Assembly (NCBI RefSeq): GCF_000423305.1
Contig: NZ_AUHS01000018.1
Coordinates: forward strand, 62,001-126,000
Length of the DNA stretch: 64,000 nucleotides
Source of the DNA: Legionella moravica DSM 19234
GTDB lineage: Bacteria; Pseudomonadota; Gammaproteobacteria; Legionellales; Legionellaceae
Direction: 5' to 3'
Below, in pieces: positions 11,101 through 17,805 of the stretch. The position numbers and the translations under genes were made by a program. Below the pieces are notes generated by a model that was not told the origin of the DNA, searched no databases, and saw only the letters and a program-made list of their open reading frames with translations. Within the stretch, counting starts at the first letter, position 1; every line of letters begins with the position of its first letter.

Positions 11101-13460
11101 AAACGATTGGAAATGGAATGAGAATAACGAATGGTTTCAATCAAATGCCCCAGACGATCGTAATGATACTCTGTAGCATATCCCTCACCATCAAGCTTAG
11201 CCTCCAACTGCCCCAAAGCATCATAATAATAATACACGCTCCGATCTGCGCCATCTAAATCCAAATGAATGCTGTCCCAAGTCAGTAAGTGATCGGGATT
11301 AAACGCACTGAGCCTTCTTGCGTAAGCAGTTGTAGCAATCACCTGCCCCATAGCATTGTATTCATATCCAATGACCGCGCCCTGAGAGTCAATGCGATAT
11401 GCGATTTGATTGTACTGGTTATAGACAATCTGAGAAATCCGATCATTGCTGCTGTTTCGTGGTTTTATCGATTCAAAGGTCGGGATCTGTTCCAACCACC
11501 CAGAAGTTGAAACTCGCTGTTCGTATTGGCGGGTTTTAATAATGAAACCTTCATCATTATAAAAAGTTTCGGTCACTTGACCGCTGGAACTCACTTGCGC
11601 CTGTACCCGCCCCTGGTGATCATAAAAGGTATAGGTAGTCAGACCATCCACACCTGTTTCAGCAATCAAACGACCGGCTGCATCGTATTTATAAGTCGTA
11701 CTGCCATAAGCATGGCCGCTGTCCAGGCGCATGACGGAAAGCAGTAAACCACTTCTGTCATACAGACGAACGGTTTGCAAGCCGTTGGCATCGGTTTGAA
11801 TGACTCGCTGATGTGCATCATCGTATTCAAAACGTTGGCTGTGGTTTTGATTATCTATGGTTTGGATGAGACGCCCCAAATCATCATAGAGGTATTGGGT
11901 AATGCACCACTCTCCATTAACAGGAGTGCTTTTTTCAACTAACCGCCCTGCGGCATCATAACGGCAACGAGTACTGAGTGCGCCAGCATTTATACCGTAC
12001 CCTTGTGAATCTACCTGAGCGTAGTGCAGTTCTTCAACGAGTTGACCACGCCAATCGTAACGATAATCAATCAAACTGACGTCCTTGGGATTTTGCCTGG
12101 CCACCCAGGATTCTAATTCCAGCATTCCAAGAAGCTCATCCTGTCCCACGGAGCCCACATCATAACCAGCACGTAAATAACAACGAGTACTGATTAACTG
12201 TCCTTCTTCATCATAACGCCGTTCGGTAACCGTACCGTCAGTGGCAATTGTAAATCGTAAATGACCTCGTTCATCATAGATGTATCGGGTTGTTTGTGGT
12301 TTTATTGGATGGTGATTCCCATCAAAACGTTGGTATTTGGTTTCAGAAATTACATGATGCGCTGAATCATAAACTCGTTGCGTCACCTGACCTGATGGTT
12401 CTTCAACCCAGATGCAATCGCCCTCGTCATTATAACGAAAATTCCAGACCTGATTGCCCTGAACAATAGAACTTAATAAAGCTCCGTCATAGTAATAACG
12501 AATCCGATAGTGCTCTGGACCATCAATACCGGTTAATTTATTGTGTTCATCATAATAATAAGTCCAGGACTCTCCCAAGCCGTTGGTTACTGTTGTTTTT
12601 CCTGCTTGATAATCGTAAAGAGTAACACGGCCTTCACCATCAACCAGTTTTTTTACTCTGCCTTGAGCATCGTACTCGATATGAAGAGCTGTGCCATCTG
12701 ATTGTTTGATGTCACTAATTCTGTTGGAATCGCCAGCATAATTGTAAGTAATCCAGAAGGTCTTTCCTTGACCTAAATCACGACTTACCTTATGTAAACG
12801 TTGCTGTTCATCATATTCATAATGCAAATCATGTACCGTAACTCCATCACTAATGGTTTTCACTTCACGTAATAAACCATTTTGAAATGACCAACTTATG
12901 GTTTGTTTGCCGCTCCTGTCGGTTATGCTGATCAATTGCCCATGATCATAGGAAAATGAAACACTATGACCATCCAAATCGCTAATGTCACTTAGTTGGC
13001 CTTCCTGACTGTAATGATAGCCTGTCTTTTGAGCACCCTCACGATACATCCAGCCATTTTGACTGTAAGTAAGACGAGCCGTTCCGCCCTCTTCGGGTAT
13101 ATAGCATTGTTTTCTGACATCAAAAATAAAACGACTTCTATGGCCGTCTTCAGCAACCCGAGTTACAGTTGAACCCAAAGCATTAGGCTCACCGGAGATC
13201 TCCAATCTGGATTGCATATTGAAGCGCCAATTGGATCCGGATTCCCCCATGGAATTATAGGTTTGAAATAAATCCAGACCAAACCCGATATCCGCTAAAA
13301 ACCCATCGGATTGGCGCAAAACCAAATTTCCATTTGCGGCGTTGACGTAAACAGACTCGCCGCTTTGTCCCAATGCAGCAACCCCTTTGGGTCCATAACT
13401 ACCCAGCCCTAAAGAGGAACCTTGCAAACCTAAGCCTTCTCCTGTGAATATTTGTGTCAT
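2142..13460 (-). CDS. Giant RHS/YD-repeat protein with LysM and C-terminal lytic transglycosylase (SLT) toxin domain
   Basis: This 3772-residue polymorphic-toxin-like protein starts at an ATG with AGGA seven bases upstream. The N-terminus (GEGLGLQGSSLGLGSYG, then VYVNAANGNLVLRQ) resembles large RHS proteins that lack PAAR or VgrG domains. Residues from about 100 to 2950 are dozens of YD repeats (YDxxGxLxxxxD and similar), which in this family build a hollow beta-cocoon. A LysM peptidoglycan-binding domain lies at about 3075-3130 (YTVQTGDTLERIALQVYG ... GQRLNIP), and an Ala/Gly-rich hydrophobic region at about 3180-3290. The last 140 residues are an SLT domain, with catalytic Glu3652 in YHESKG followed by SYTGALGVMQL and AAYNQG. 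SLT enzymes cut the MurNAc-GlcNAc bond. The usual RHS core junction (DPxGLxGG-like) before the toxin is not seen. The operon is an Ig-like exported protein, this gene, then the immunity candidate. The delivery route is unknown. Confidence 0.9.
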   Translation of the reverse strand: MTQIFTGEGLGLQGSSLGLGSYGPKGVAALGQSGESVYVNAANGNLVLRQSDGFLADIGFGLDLFQTYNSMGESGSNWRFNMQSRLEISGEPNALGSTVTRVAEDGHRSRFIFDVRKQCYIPEEGGTARLTYSQNGWMYREGAQKTGYHYSQEGQLSDISDLDGHSVSFSYDHGQLISITDRSGKQTISWSFQNGLLREVKTISDGVTVHDLHYEYDEQQRLHKVSRDLGQGKTFWITYNYAGDSNRISDIKQSDGTALHIEYDAQGRVKKLVDGEGRVTLYDYQAGKTTVTNGLGESWTYYYDEHNKLTGIDGPEHYRIRYYYDGALLSSIVQGNQVWNFRYNDEGDCIWVEEPSGQVTQRVYDSAHHVISETKYQRFDGNHHPIKPQTTRYIYDERGHLRFTIATDGTVTERRYDEEGQLISTRCYLRAGYDVGSVGQDELLGMLELESWVARQNPKDVSLIDYRYDWRGQLVEELHYAQVDSQGYGINAGALSTRCRYDAAGRLVEKSTPVNGEWCITQYLYDDLGRLIQTIDNQNHSQRFEYDDAHQRVIQTDANGLQTVRLYDRSGLLLSVMRLDSGHAYGSTTYKYDAAGRLIAETGVDGLTTYTFYDHQGRVQAQVSSSGQVTETFYNDEGFIIKTRQYEQRVSTSGWLEQIPTFESIKPRNSSNDRISQIVYNQYNQIAYRIDSQGAVIGYEYNAMGQVIATTAYARRLSAFNPDHLLTWDSIHLDLDGADRSVYYYYDALGQLEAKLDGEGYATEYHYDRLGHLIETIRYSHSISNRLDGTWLQDKPTASVKDIHTYSLYDARGLKVADIDGEGYLTEYRYDSSGLLVEKCAYEKAIDQRILINETTTVEQIRPQAHNNDHRTTYQYNDLGLLIQERGHNGLITTFVYDEMNQLVVKTLTDEPTHLARQQRYRYDALGRVIQSLNEVGCVLLEKGYPSQEQIELIWQNHSNYFEYDNSGLLLSKTNALKQTTRYFYDEARELKYTVNADGGVMENGYNSFGQVAFTRAYSACLKINPMGLSCEELSQHVQLLKDDRYDELTRYEYNTIGQVIAQYSGKRGLVTTRYNAFGEVDFTSQRINSNRSTDTVFEYDKRGLFTRRIDDVGGISRSTELRYDAFGWVTGKIDGKLNQINYVLNKRGEQIRIFDATNQFKKISYDAFGRVLTETDYTHTNTIKIFSYDDKNRTITLSNPKENTLVITQFNSFGDKVSIKDANGYTTEFHYDEQGQLARVDSPEGAFKEYRYDEAGHLIWQHDAGGQVIEYCYDAAGHLLSKTVDPNQLKITTLYQYDALGRQLQISDANGCVKRFAYDDQGNLIRTCVDPDGLNLVTEFSYDDRGLLLRQTEINSQGVNKSIAYEWDNLGRRTATINDPDGLKLTTTYQYDANDNLVSQTDANHHSTHYLYDALNRCRYQIDARGVVTEHIYDVNGNEKQTVTYAKPIPQLLHYDEASLKSVLKKDEQHDHNQFRVFNTTGQLLAAYDGLGYLTTYNYDGNGNLIHTRQYASAVSLDDLKKGNRPQPSKDGGREIHYVYDGLNQLRFTCTSDGYVTESRYDRNGQLISTTRYSEQLSLGDNVSYTLDHVIEKLKPNPLRDQTIHYTYDKAGRLSVELSAEGIAKSYQYDNLGHVISSTVHAERATFSNDTLNLNTSVNDRTNHFVYDAAGREVYRISSAGKVVERRYDGVGNVIAELTHSIPVHLAQYNEEAIKNTMAQDQRARVTAYEYDAVGRLITQVNAEHAATHYTYDAEGNVLTKAEANQAVWTYQYDEANQLVETRSPSIKVSTARGQEWRSILTRNSYDSFGNLIGVIRDAEGQKQTVLYEYDNANHKIKTLYPDAKVNSSAAQASNQRQEVTLTLVEEIQYNAFGEVIASSDKAGNWKHYVYDNQGLLVYSIDTQGGLTYFEQNALGQLISKTVYANRLVVSNDFEYTKGTISKALSISRYDRHELYDYNLDNKLIEVSRDPVLMYNPKTGRYDKTISPTTKNSYNAFGEVIKTAVRINESEWAETYTYYDKEGHTTAVIDPEGYLTAYQYTVFGEVDTMTEYALAARDWNTEHFTPGQTSTKDRTVTYTYDALGQLTAKTLKQVRYERLKAGTNSYETLTGDLTTTYSYDALGHLTSTTDAKGNIAYCYYDELGQLIAKVAPQTREGRGATTYSYDALGHLVETRRWAQGVTEADVTHFVLKGATSQDVVTRQEYDNQGQLIIETDGSNHQVNYSYDANGNLARSWQTLKQADGSTLIQDKRYTYDTEHHLLQTATFKSSGALHTEDAQYNTFGEVVAKGNNGQYRTHFDYDSLGRVWRSNSQGYYQIFVYDLTDKVTQVVSSSNIFSAEKNRHGVDLSNESFELEDSFDRDRFEYELQRQSNIYDKSGRLIGQRKEYCVNSSEQGRDVYLQNATQSQALDRWGNMLTHTNALGQVTRYEYNAFNQVIRQELPEVRAVDEHGVGRMLNPVNIYAYDELGQAIAMIDANGHAVSKEYDALGRVILERDAKGNTRTRQYNLLEQLTSLTNELGGVTSYTYDQSNRLIAVHTPKTHQQYEYDEAGELIKQINGANETSSFWYDAVGNQIKRRDARGLETHYEYDDAGHKTKETDANGRSQSWIYDDQGRLKQHTDLGGHTTSYDYNTNGLLIEESSTTGKHIKYHYQGDGALFQYADEGLKETVTYSYDVDGQMTSKESSRGDTLNDGWIRETDHYQYDTLGRLVQVRRRHPDDTDKRFPDKDHALLSIDYEYDNVGNIRHTHVRANYTGTNAVESDDYYLFDENNRMTVNKGQLVNGQIMMTSSQGSTSTYDAAGNIKTASKYEHGELQNYHYVYNNDNQLELIQRNNVNLQSRFYDEAGRVVQENSFDAAGNLSQKNIMSYDKGLLKAQSTLNGSGVEVSKTNFEHDNVGNVTEMKTRTHAQGSSLGSTLTHQYSYELWDNYLQSQDTATHSVDQGGMTTGKSTKIYDINGQLKESQDEQSSNNTYYLNSGVEGIKGRKDKEGQTSYLTVAGKTIGDLRLDNSGKQHLTVYGGFTPSGAQQKAAEETSAQYSWQRDTGSRTTSNFLDRAPGDNADGTLPEAPQDNLGAYTVQTGDTLERIALQVYGDSSLWYVLADANGISDKSAQAGSSSQLHVGQRLNIPPVATGQQHTNGTQKILNANQVLGNTSATTASPVVAAAPPPLPKRHGGLFSKIVVGIIGIVATVMTAGILGSLAGASLASTSLASSGGLFTLGSAVLSGTATATAGVTLAAGFAAGFVGSIASQSVAKAMGMQEQMNFKGALISGLATAATGGFLRGINNNTSYGNWVSDMDKLSVSKTFSISSAAQMMEQNTISQSISLTLQKHQHFDWAQLGAAGLTGGLAGSTAGKNVTQKLNTLDKGTGILSSEAKAITHAGAEAAVTGAHFNAVDVVSNNLGNAMGDALVGLAGALELPESKKKEFPDEQYLTDTVLNMIHPERTENEIINDYLAKQSKQGRELKESNADVSIATEGYYYIQYPGRVGDVISSQWSSGFKQGEGALEQSFLFGSELTALESNGNDNISFERKGYWNFIENGVKEFIGESSNGFENTGLSIIDPILSLSAEEIWNIRAFQGTINQVKKVGRIDAIEKLVGYDRKKLYILSEKQVAANLDNLQQHVLNAHNRYPNVPVELINAVIYHESKGVWNAVSYTGALGVMQLTADNYYKGPNANFNPFDVGKSINYGVGMLSKYLNKFGSTQDGINKTLAAYNQGEGHVSNSIKKYNTDWVNHIHKDGRDYIHKIERIRNNNDKIPGYFGEKR

Positions 13461-13504
13461 AATACATCCTGATGCTTGGTCAATTTTTCTATACAGACCC
13501 TAAA

Positions 13505-15160
13505 TTAATTCATAATAGTTAAACTCAATATATATTCATTGGATAAACCACCCGGAATATTTTTTATCATTATTTTTATTTCTAAATCCTCATTAACAAT
13601 CTCTGGAGGAACCATATCAGCAATTAATTGGTTTTGTTCCAAACGTAACCAGTCTGGAGGATTAAAGCCTTCAGCAAATTGAATCTCATAAGGAGCATCG
13701 TGATACTCAGGATAAACGTCATTATTTTCTACAAAATCATATAAATAAGGCTGCCCTGGATAAAGGATGGGTAATATAGGTTTATCTGATTTGAACCGTG
13801 GCATCTGTTTTTTATCAACACTAATGTTTAATGGAATAGTTACCGGATCAGAATTACCTCCAATTAGAGTATTTGCTCTTAAGGTAAGTAAGTATTTTTG
13901 CCCTGTAGCTTGATCAGGAACAGTACCTTCCAATATCGTTGGATGAAGCGAAGACATTTTAAGCCAGGTTGCAGTAGGCTCTACCTTCTCCAAGATTAAT
14001 TGAATAGCAGGATCGTGAGCGGGATCGCTGATGTAGCCTGACAATTCTTCATAAATATTCGCCCCCGCCAGTTTCTCCAGCTTAAACGAGTTAATTGTCG
14101 GCTTTTTGGTTGGGTCAATAGCAACAGGAATTTTTATCGTCAAAGGACGAAGGCAATCACCGCCTGTATTCGAGGAAGCAATCAGAGTGACATCTACTTC
14201 TTTTCCTGCTTCTCCAACAGGTACCTCACCTTCCAAAAAAGTCGGATGTTCCTTTGAAATGAGTAACCATTCAGGATGACTCTTATTGGGATCGATTCGA
14301 AACGAAATCTGGTTAGTCTCCATGAACCCAGCTTGCGGTTCAATCAAATCCATAAGGTTTAAACTGTATTTTTCGCCAGGTGAAGCACCAGGTATTGGAT
14401 AGTTCTGCTTAAAAACAGGCTTGTCTTTTTCATTGACCCGTACCTGCACTTTAAAATCGGTAAAAGCTGCTGTGCCATAACTGTTTACAGCTCCTACACT
14501 AAACTTGTACGTTCCAGTACGAGTGGGCTTTCCCTCGATACAAAAAGTAGTCGGATTAAAGAATAATCCATCTAGTTTTTCCTGGCTCACTATTACTTTA
14601 GGGGGATAACCTGCCTGTGCGTTTTCATCATAAAATTTGACAGCAGATTTAAGATTATAAGAAAAAGAGGTATTAGCAGTCGCTTCTTGAATTGGGATCG
14701 TCAACATCGATATGCTATGAGGAATTACCCTAACCGAAAAGGCTGGGGAGAAAAAAGTTAAAGACAATTCATGCTTATTAGGAAAACGCCCCTCCTTCAA
14801 ATAAACACCATAGCTCAAAGCCCCAGAGATGACACTACCAGGACGTCCCCCAGGTATTACTATATTCATATAGCATGTTCCTCTCCAATAACTTCCCTCA
14901 TCATAAGGTATCGCAGGGCAAGAGCCTGCTACGAATTCTAAATAACTTCCTGCTGGAACAGACCAACTTTTATAAAATCTAAGAGCTGAATAAGTCATTT
15001 GAACAGGTATACGAGCCAACTCACCTGAAACCACAGTGGATGGAACAGTTCCATTAAATGTAATTGATACAGATGGTTCCTCAAAACTCAACGCGCAAGA
15101 GCACAAAGACATCAAAAGCAAAAACAAAAATTTATTCACAACATAATCCTTTACAAACAT
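13505..15160 (-). CDS. Exported protein with Ig-like/cadherin-like repeats
   Basis: The protein is up to 551 residues. The start at 15160 has weak ribosome-binding sequence. A GTG at 15137-15139 with AAAGGA seven bases upstream would give MNKFLFLLLMSLCSCALSF, a cleaner signal peptide, so I favour that start. LCSC could serve as a poor lipobox. The rest is beta-rich and repetitive: at least three similar modules contain 'PEWLLISKEHPTFLEGEVP' and 'ATWLKMSSLHPTILEGTVP', ending in a related 'PPDWLRLEQNQLIADMVPP'. This is the pattern of putative-Ig (He_PIG/dystroglycan-like) domains. It ends 44 bases before the RHS start and so probably shares its transcript. A surface or periplasmic role with the RHS protein, such as adhesion or presentation, is inferred from position only. 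Confidence 0.7.
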   Translation of the reverse strand: MFVKDYVVNKFLFLLLMSLCSCALSFEEPSVSITFNGTVPSTVVSGELARIPVQMTYSALRFYKSWSVPAGSYLEFVAGSCPAIPYDEGSYWRGTCYMNIVIPGGRPGSVISGALSYGVYLKEGRFPNKHELSLTFFSPAFSVRVIPHSISMLTIPIQEATANTSFSYNLKSAVKFYDENAQAGYPPKVIVSQEKLDGLFFNPTTFCIEGKPTRTGTYKFSVGAVNSYGTAAFTDFKVQVRVNEKDKPVFKQNYPIPGASPGEKYSLNLMDLIEPQAGFMETNQISFRIDPNKSHPEWLLISKEHPTFLEGEVPVGEAGKEVDVTLIASSNTGGDCLRPLTIKIPVAIDPTKKPTINSFKLEKLAGANIYEELSGYISDPAHDPAIQLILEKVEPTATWLKMSSLHPTILEGTVPDQATGQKYLLTLRANTLIGGNSDPVTIPLNISVDKKQMPRFKSDKPILPILYPGQPYLYDFVENNDVYPEYHDAPYEIQFAEGFNPPDWLRLEQNQLIADMVPPEIVNEDLEIKIMIKNIPGGLSNEYILSLTIMN

Positions 15161-15212
15161 AATTCATCATTCTGATAATTCAGAAATTCTTAATTCAAAA
15201 CTCAAGAGTAAA

Positions 15213-15347
15213 CTAAGTCTCAAAAGCAAAATTAGAATAAATTATGTAAAATAAAAGGAAAGCAACGAGCACAACCTGGTGTTTGATAATAAAAGGGACG
15301 AAGTATTCCGTTAATTTACTTGGTTGGATTTTAATTTCTTTCTTCAT
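15213..15347 (-). CDS. Possible 44-aa single-pass membrane peptide
   Basis: An ATG at 15345-15347 is preceded by GGAG with seven bases of spacing (TGGAGTTGTATCATG on the minus strand) and reads 44 codons to a TAG at 15213. The product begins MKKEIKIQPSKLTEYFVPF and continues into a hydrophobic stretch (VVLVAFLLFYIIYSNFAF), so it would be a small membrane protein with a basic N-terminus. It lies about 50 bases upstream of the exported Ig-like gene, in the same direction. The ribosome-binding site and membrane character support it; its short length and lack of a known family argue for caution. The remaining 240 bases up to hemF contain no other gene that I can support. Confidence 0.35.
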   Translation of the reverse strand: MKKEIKIQPSKLTEYFVPFIIKHQVVLVAFLLFYIIYSNFAFET

Positions 15348-15588
15348 GATACAACTCCATAGTTTCCATTAGGCATTTCCGAGCCGTCGCCATATTAATC
15401 AATAGAAACTATTCGAGTCAAATAGAATTTTAAATATCACTTAAAATTCACCTCAATCAGTGGCACATACCCCCAAAACCTTGATTTTTAATGTTTTGAT
15501 ATTTTGTCAGATTAAATAATAGTTATCACCTGGGTACCTCCCTATACCCACACAATAAATTCCTGTAAGCCCCTAAAGACCTTGAACC

Positions 15589-16512
15589 TTAATTCCTGGC
15601 GGGTTCAAGCCAATTTTTATGAATCAAAAAATGGGTATACAGTTTTGCTTCTTCAGTTCCGGAATGGGGATGCCAATTGTAAACCCAGGTTGCTTTTGGC
15701 GGTAATGACATGAGTATCGACTCAATTCTGCCTCCCGTCTGCAAGCCAAAAGCCGTTCCACGATCGTAAACAAGGTTAAATTCCGCATATCGACCCCGTC
15801 GATACAGCTGAAAATCTTTTTGTCGCTCAAAATAGGGGATGTTGTATCGACGCATGACGATTGGAACATAGGCTTTCATAAATTGATTTCCAACTGACTG
15901 TAAAAAATTAAAGCATGTTTCAAAGTCCCACTGATTCAGATCATCAAAAAACAACCCGCCTATCCCTCGGGGCTCTTGACGATGTTTGAGGTAAAAATAA
16001 TCATCACACCATTTTTTATAGTGTAAATACACCTCATCGCCAAAAGGATCACAGGCTTCTTTTGCCATTGTGTGCCAAAAGACACAATCCTCTTCAAATC
16101 CATAATATGGCGTTAAATCAAAACCGCCCCCAAACCACCAGACAGGTTCAGCCCCCTCCTTCGTGGCCATGAACAATCTAAAATTCGCATGTGTTGTTGG
16201 AACGTAAGGATTGACCGGATGAATAACGAGCGAAACTCCTAGCGCCTCAAACTGATAACCACTGAGTTCAGGCCTTTTTTCTGTAGCGGAGCCAGGTAGA
16301 TGCTTCCCTTTAACATGGGAAAAATTGACTCCGGCTTTTTCAAAAACATCACCATTTGCAATCACACAACTCACCCCATATCCCAAATTGGGATCCTCCC
16401 ATCGGTCTGATATAAAGTTGGCCTTCCCATCAATCAGGAGTAATTCCTGACAAATTGAACTCTGTAATTCGGATAAATAAGATTGAACTTGTGTGATGTA
16501 ATTCATGTTCAT
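15589..16512 (-). CDS. hemF: Aerobic coproporphyrinogen-III oxidase HemF
   Basis: HemF carries out the O2-dependent oxidative decarboxylation of coproporphyrinogen III to protoporphyrinogen IX in heme synthesis; the enzyme is a cytosolic homodimer. The 307-residue length is normal. Conserved blocks are present in order: [62 protein letters not shown], and [35 protein letters not shown]. These include the metal- and substrate-site His, Arg and Asp residues of the family. The gene is divergent from an FNR-type regulator. The FNR box at 16568-16581 lies 56 bases upstream of the start codon, which suggests oxygen-responsive control. The oxygen-independent counterpart (HemN) is not in this window. 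Confidence 0.97.
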   Translation of the reverse strand: MNMNYITQVQSYLSELQSSICQELLLIDGKANFISDRWEDPNLGYGVSCVIANGDVFEKAGVNFSHVKGKHLPGSATEKRPELSGYQFEALGVSLVIHPVNPYVPTTHANFRLFMATKEGAEPVWWFGGGFDLTPYYGFEEDCVFWHTMAKEACDPFGDEVYLHYKKWCDDYFYLKHRQEPRGIGGLFFDDLNQWDFETCFNFLQSVGNQFMKAYVPIVMRRYNIPYFERQKDFQLYRRGRYAEFNLVYDRGTAFGLQTGGRIESILMSLPPKATWVYNWHPHSGTEEAKLYTHFLIHKNWLEPARN

Positions 16513-16567
16513 TTCCGCCTCAATTAGTGCTTATAGAGGATTCTATAGGCCGTATTGCGGCATAGCC

Positions 16568-16581
16568 TTGATCTACATCAT
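16568..16581. promoter_or_regulatory. FNR box between hemF and fnr
   Basis: TTGATCTACATCAT matches the FNR consensus TTGAT-N4-ATCAA at nine of ten positions. It lies in the 151-base divergent spacer, 56 bases from the hemF start and 82 from the fnr start, so it could serve either gene. A near-identical site occurs at 17434-17447, read on the other strand. Confidence 0.65.
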
Positions 16582-16663
16582 GGAAAAAAATGATATACTA
16601 AAAAACCTTGTGTTCTTTACATGATGCAATGAAGACATTGAAGCACTTTTTGATGAGTCACAC

Positions 16664-17404
16664 ATGACAGACTATGATACAAAGCAGCAAGCGTGCAACT
16701 ACTGTACCCTCGCCCCTTTTTGCAGTGCAGAAAAACACTCATTGGACTGGATAAATCAAAATAATCATGCAGTTAAACAACACCATCATCTAAAAAAAAA
16801 TGAAACCTTATATCTTCCGCAGAATATGTTTCGAAACTTGTATGCAATTCAGCACGGAAATTTAAAAACATATCAAGTAGATGCTAATGGAAATGAATTA
16901 ATTCAAGGTTTTTATTTTGCAGGCGAAGTCCTGGGTTTTGAAGCAATTTATTCACGACACTACCTGTGTTCAGCCGTTGCTTTGTCTGATACTTTAGTTT
17001 GTGAAATTCCCTATGATAATTTTCTTGAATTAATGCAACTAAATCCCTCTCTGCAAAAACACAGTTTATATATAATGAGCCAACAACTGAATACAGGCTC
17101 CTATTTATGTTCCATCACTGCGGAACAACGCCTGGCGGCTTTTCTTATTGATATAGCCAATCGACTGCACCCCTCAGAAATGCAACTGCGCTTTCATCTG
17201 CCGATGTCTCGTCAAGATATAGGTAATTATTTAAGACTAACAGCCGAAACCATTAGCCGTCTTCTTGCCCAGTTAAAAAAAAATAAAATTATTGCGATTG
17301 ATCACAAGCACATTCAATTCCTGCAACCGGAGCAATTAAAACTGATTGCAGGTACAGAACATTACTCCGTCATGAAGAATCAGGTTACTTTGAGTAAATC
17401 CTGA
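16664..17404 (+). CDS. fnr: FNR-type oxygen-sensing transcription regulator (Crp/Fnr family)
   Basis: The 246-residue protein carries the N-terminal cluster ligands CNYCTLAPFC (Cys11, Cys14, Cys20). A fourth Cys at 113, in LVCEIPY, has exactly the spacing of E. coli FNR (Cys20/23/29/122). A [4Fe-4S] oxygen sensor is therefore expected, not merely a CRP-like fold. The cyclic-nucleotide-like beta-roll spans about 40-130. The helix-turn-helix is MSRQDIGNYLRLTAETISRLL, and its Glu195, Ser198 and Arg199 match the residues with which FNR reads TTGAT half-sites. The start is fixed because the upstream ATG at 16655 runs into a stop. Two FNR boxes flank the gene, suggesting autoregulation and control of hemF and the trhP operon (inference). 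Confidence 0.92.
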   Translation: MTDYDTKQQACNYCTLAPFCSAEKHSLDWINQNNHAVKQHHHLKKNETLYLPQNMFRNLYAIQHGNLKTYQVDANGNELIQGFYFAGEVLGFEAIYSRHYLCSAVALSDTLVCEIPYDNFLELMQLNPSLQKHSLYIMSQQLNTGSYLCSITAEQRLAAFLIDIANRLHPSEMQLRFHLPMSRQDIGNYLRLTAETISRLLAQLKKNKIIAIDHKHIQFLQPEQLKLIAGTEHYSVMKNQVTLSKS

Positions 17405-17805
17405 GCATGAAAAACCGTTTTATTTGCATTTCCATGATCTAGATCAATGTCTTCTATAAAAATCCATTTAAACTATCTTGAATTATGAAATGTTCCTCCT
17501 CATCAACAGGATGATCTGTTGTACAAGTTAGTACAGTTCCACATTGTTATGTCGATCCATGCTTCGCAGGGATGACGAATATAAACGAGGATAAAGTAAA
17601 AAAGTAATGACTGATGAAATCCAGCCAAGCACATCATGTTCGCCGATTGATAGGGTATGGCTACGATCACTCGAACGGCACATCAATTATTGTCCCCTAC
17701 TCAGCATTTTCAGAAAATGCACATTGTATAATTTTGAAAACAAATATTGGTTCACTTTTACTCAACAAATCGTTGAATGATTTTTATATAGGTTAAAAGA
17801 TTCAG
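17405..17805. other. 401-base intergenic region between fnr and trhP
   Basis: The region contains the second FNR box (17434-17447). It also has a short decayed repeat at about 17551-17578 (GATCCATGCTTCGCAGGGATGACG), related to the element at 22233-22258. A 60-codon frame at 17614-17796 is not convincing as a gene. A promoter for trhP probably lies here: TAAACT at 17469-17474 is roughly where a -10 would fall for activation from the FNR box, but this is weak. Confidence 0.5.
17434..17447. promoter_or_regulatory. FNR box upstream of the trhP-chorismate mutase operon
   Basis: The top strand reads ATGATCTAGATCAA and the reverse strand TTGATCTAGATCAT. It matches nine of ten FNR consensus positions and differs by one base from the box at 16568-16581. 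It sits 30 bases after the fnr stop and about 360 bases before trhP. The distance to trhP is long, so its target is uncertain. Confidence 0.5.

Noticed and set aside
3319-11747. Many plus-strand frames inside the RHS gene
   Set aside because: They are antisense shadows of the YD repeats, short and without ribosome-binding sites.
17614-17796. 60-codon frame just upstream of trhP
   Set aside because: No ribosome-binding site, no recognisable composition or domain, and it lies in a region with a regulatory box and repeat remnant.
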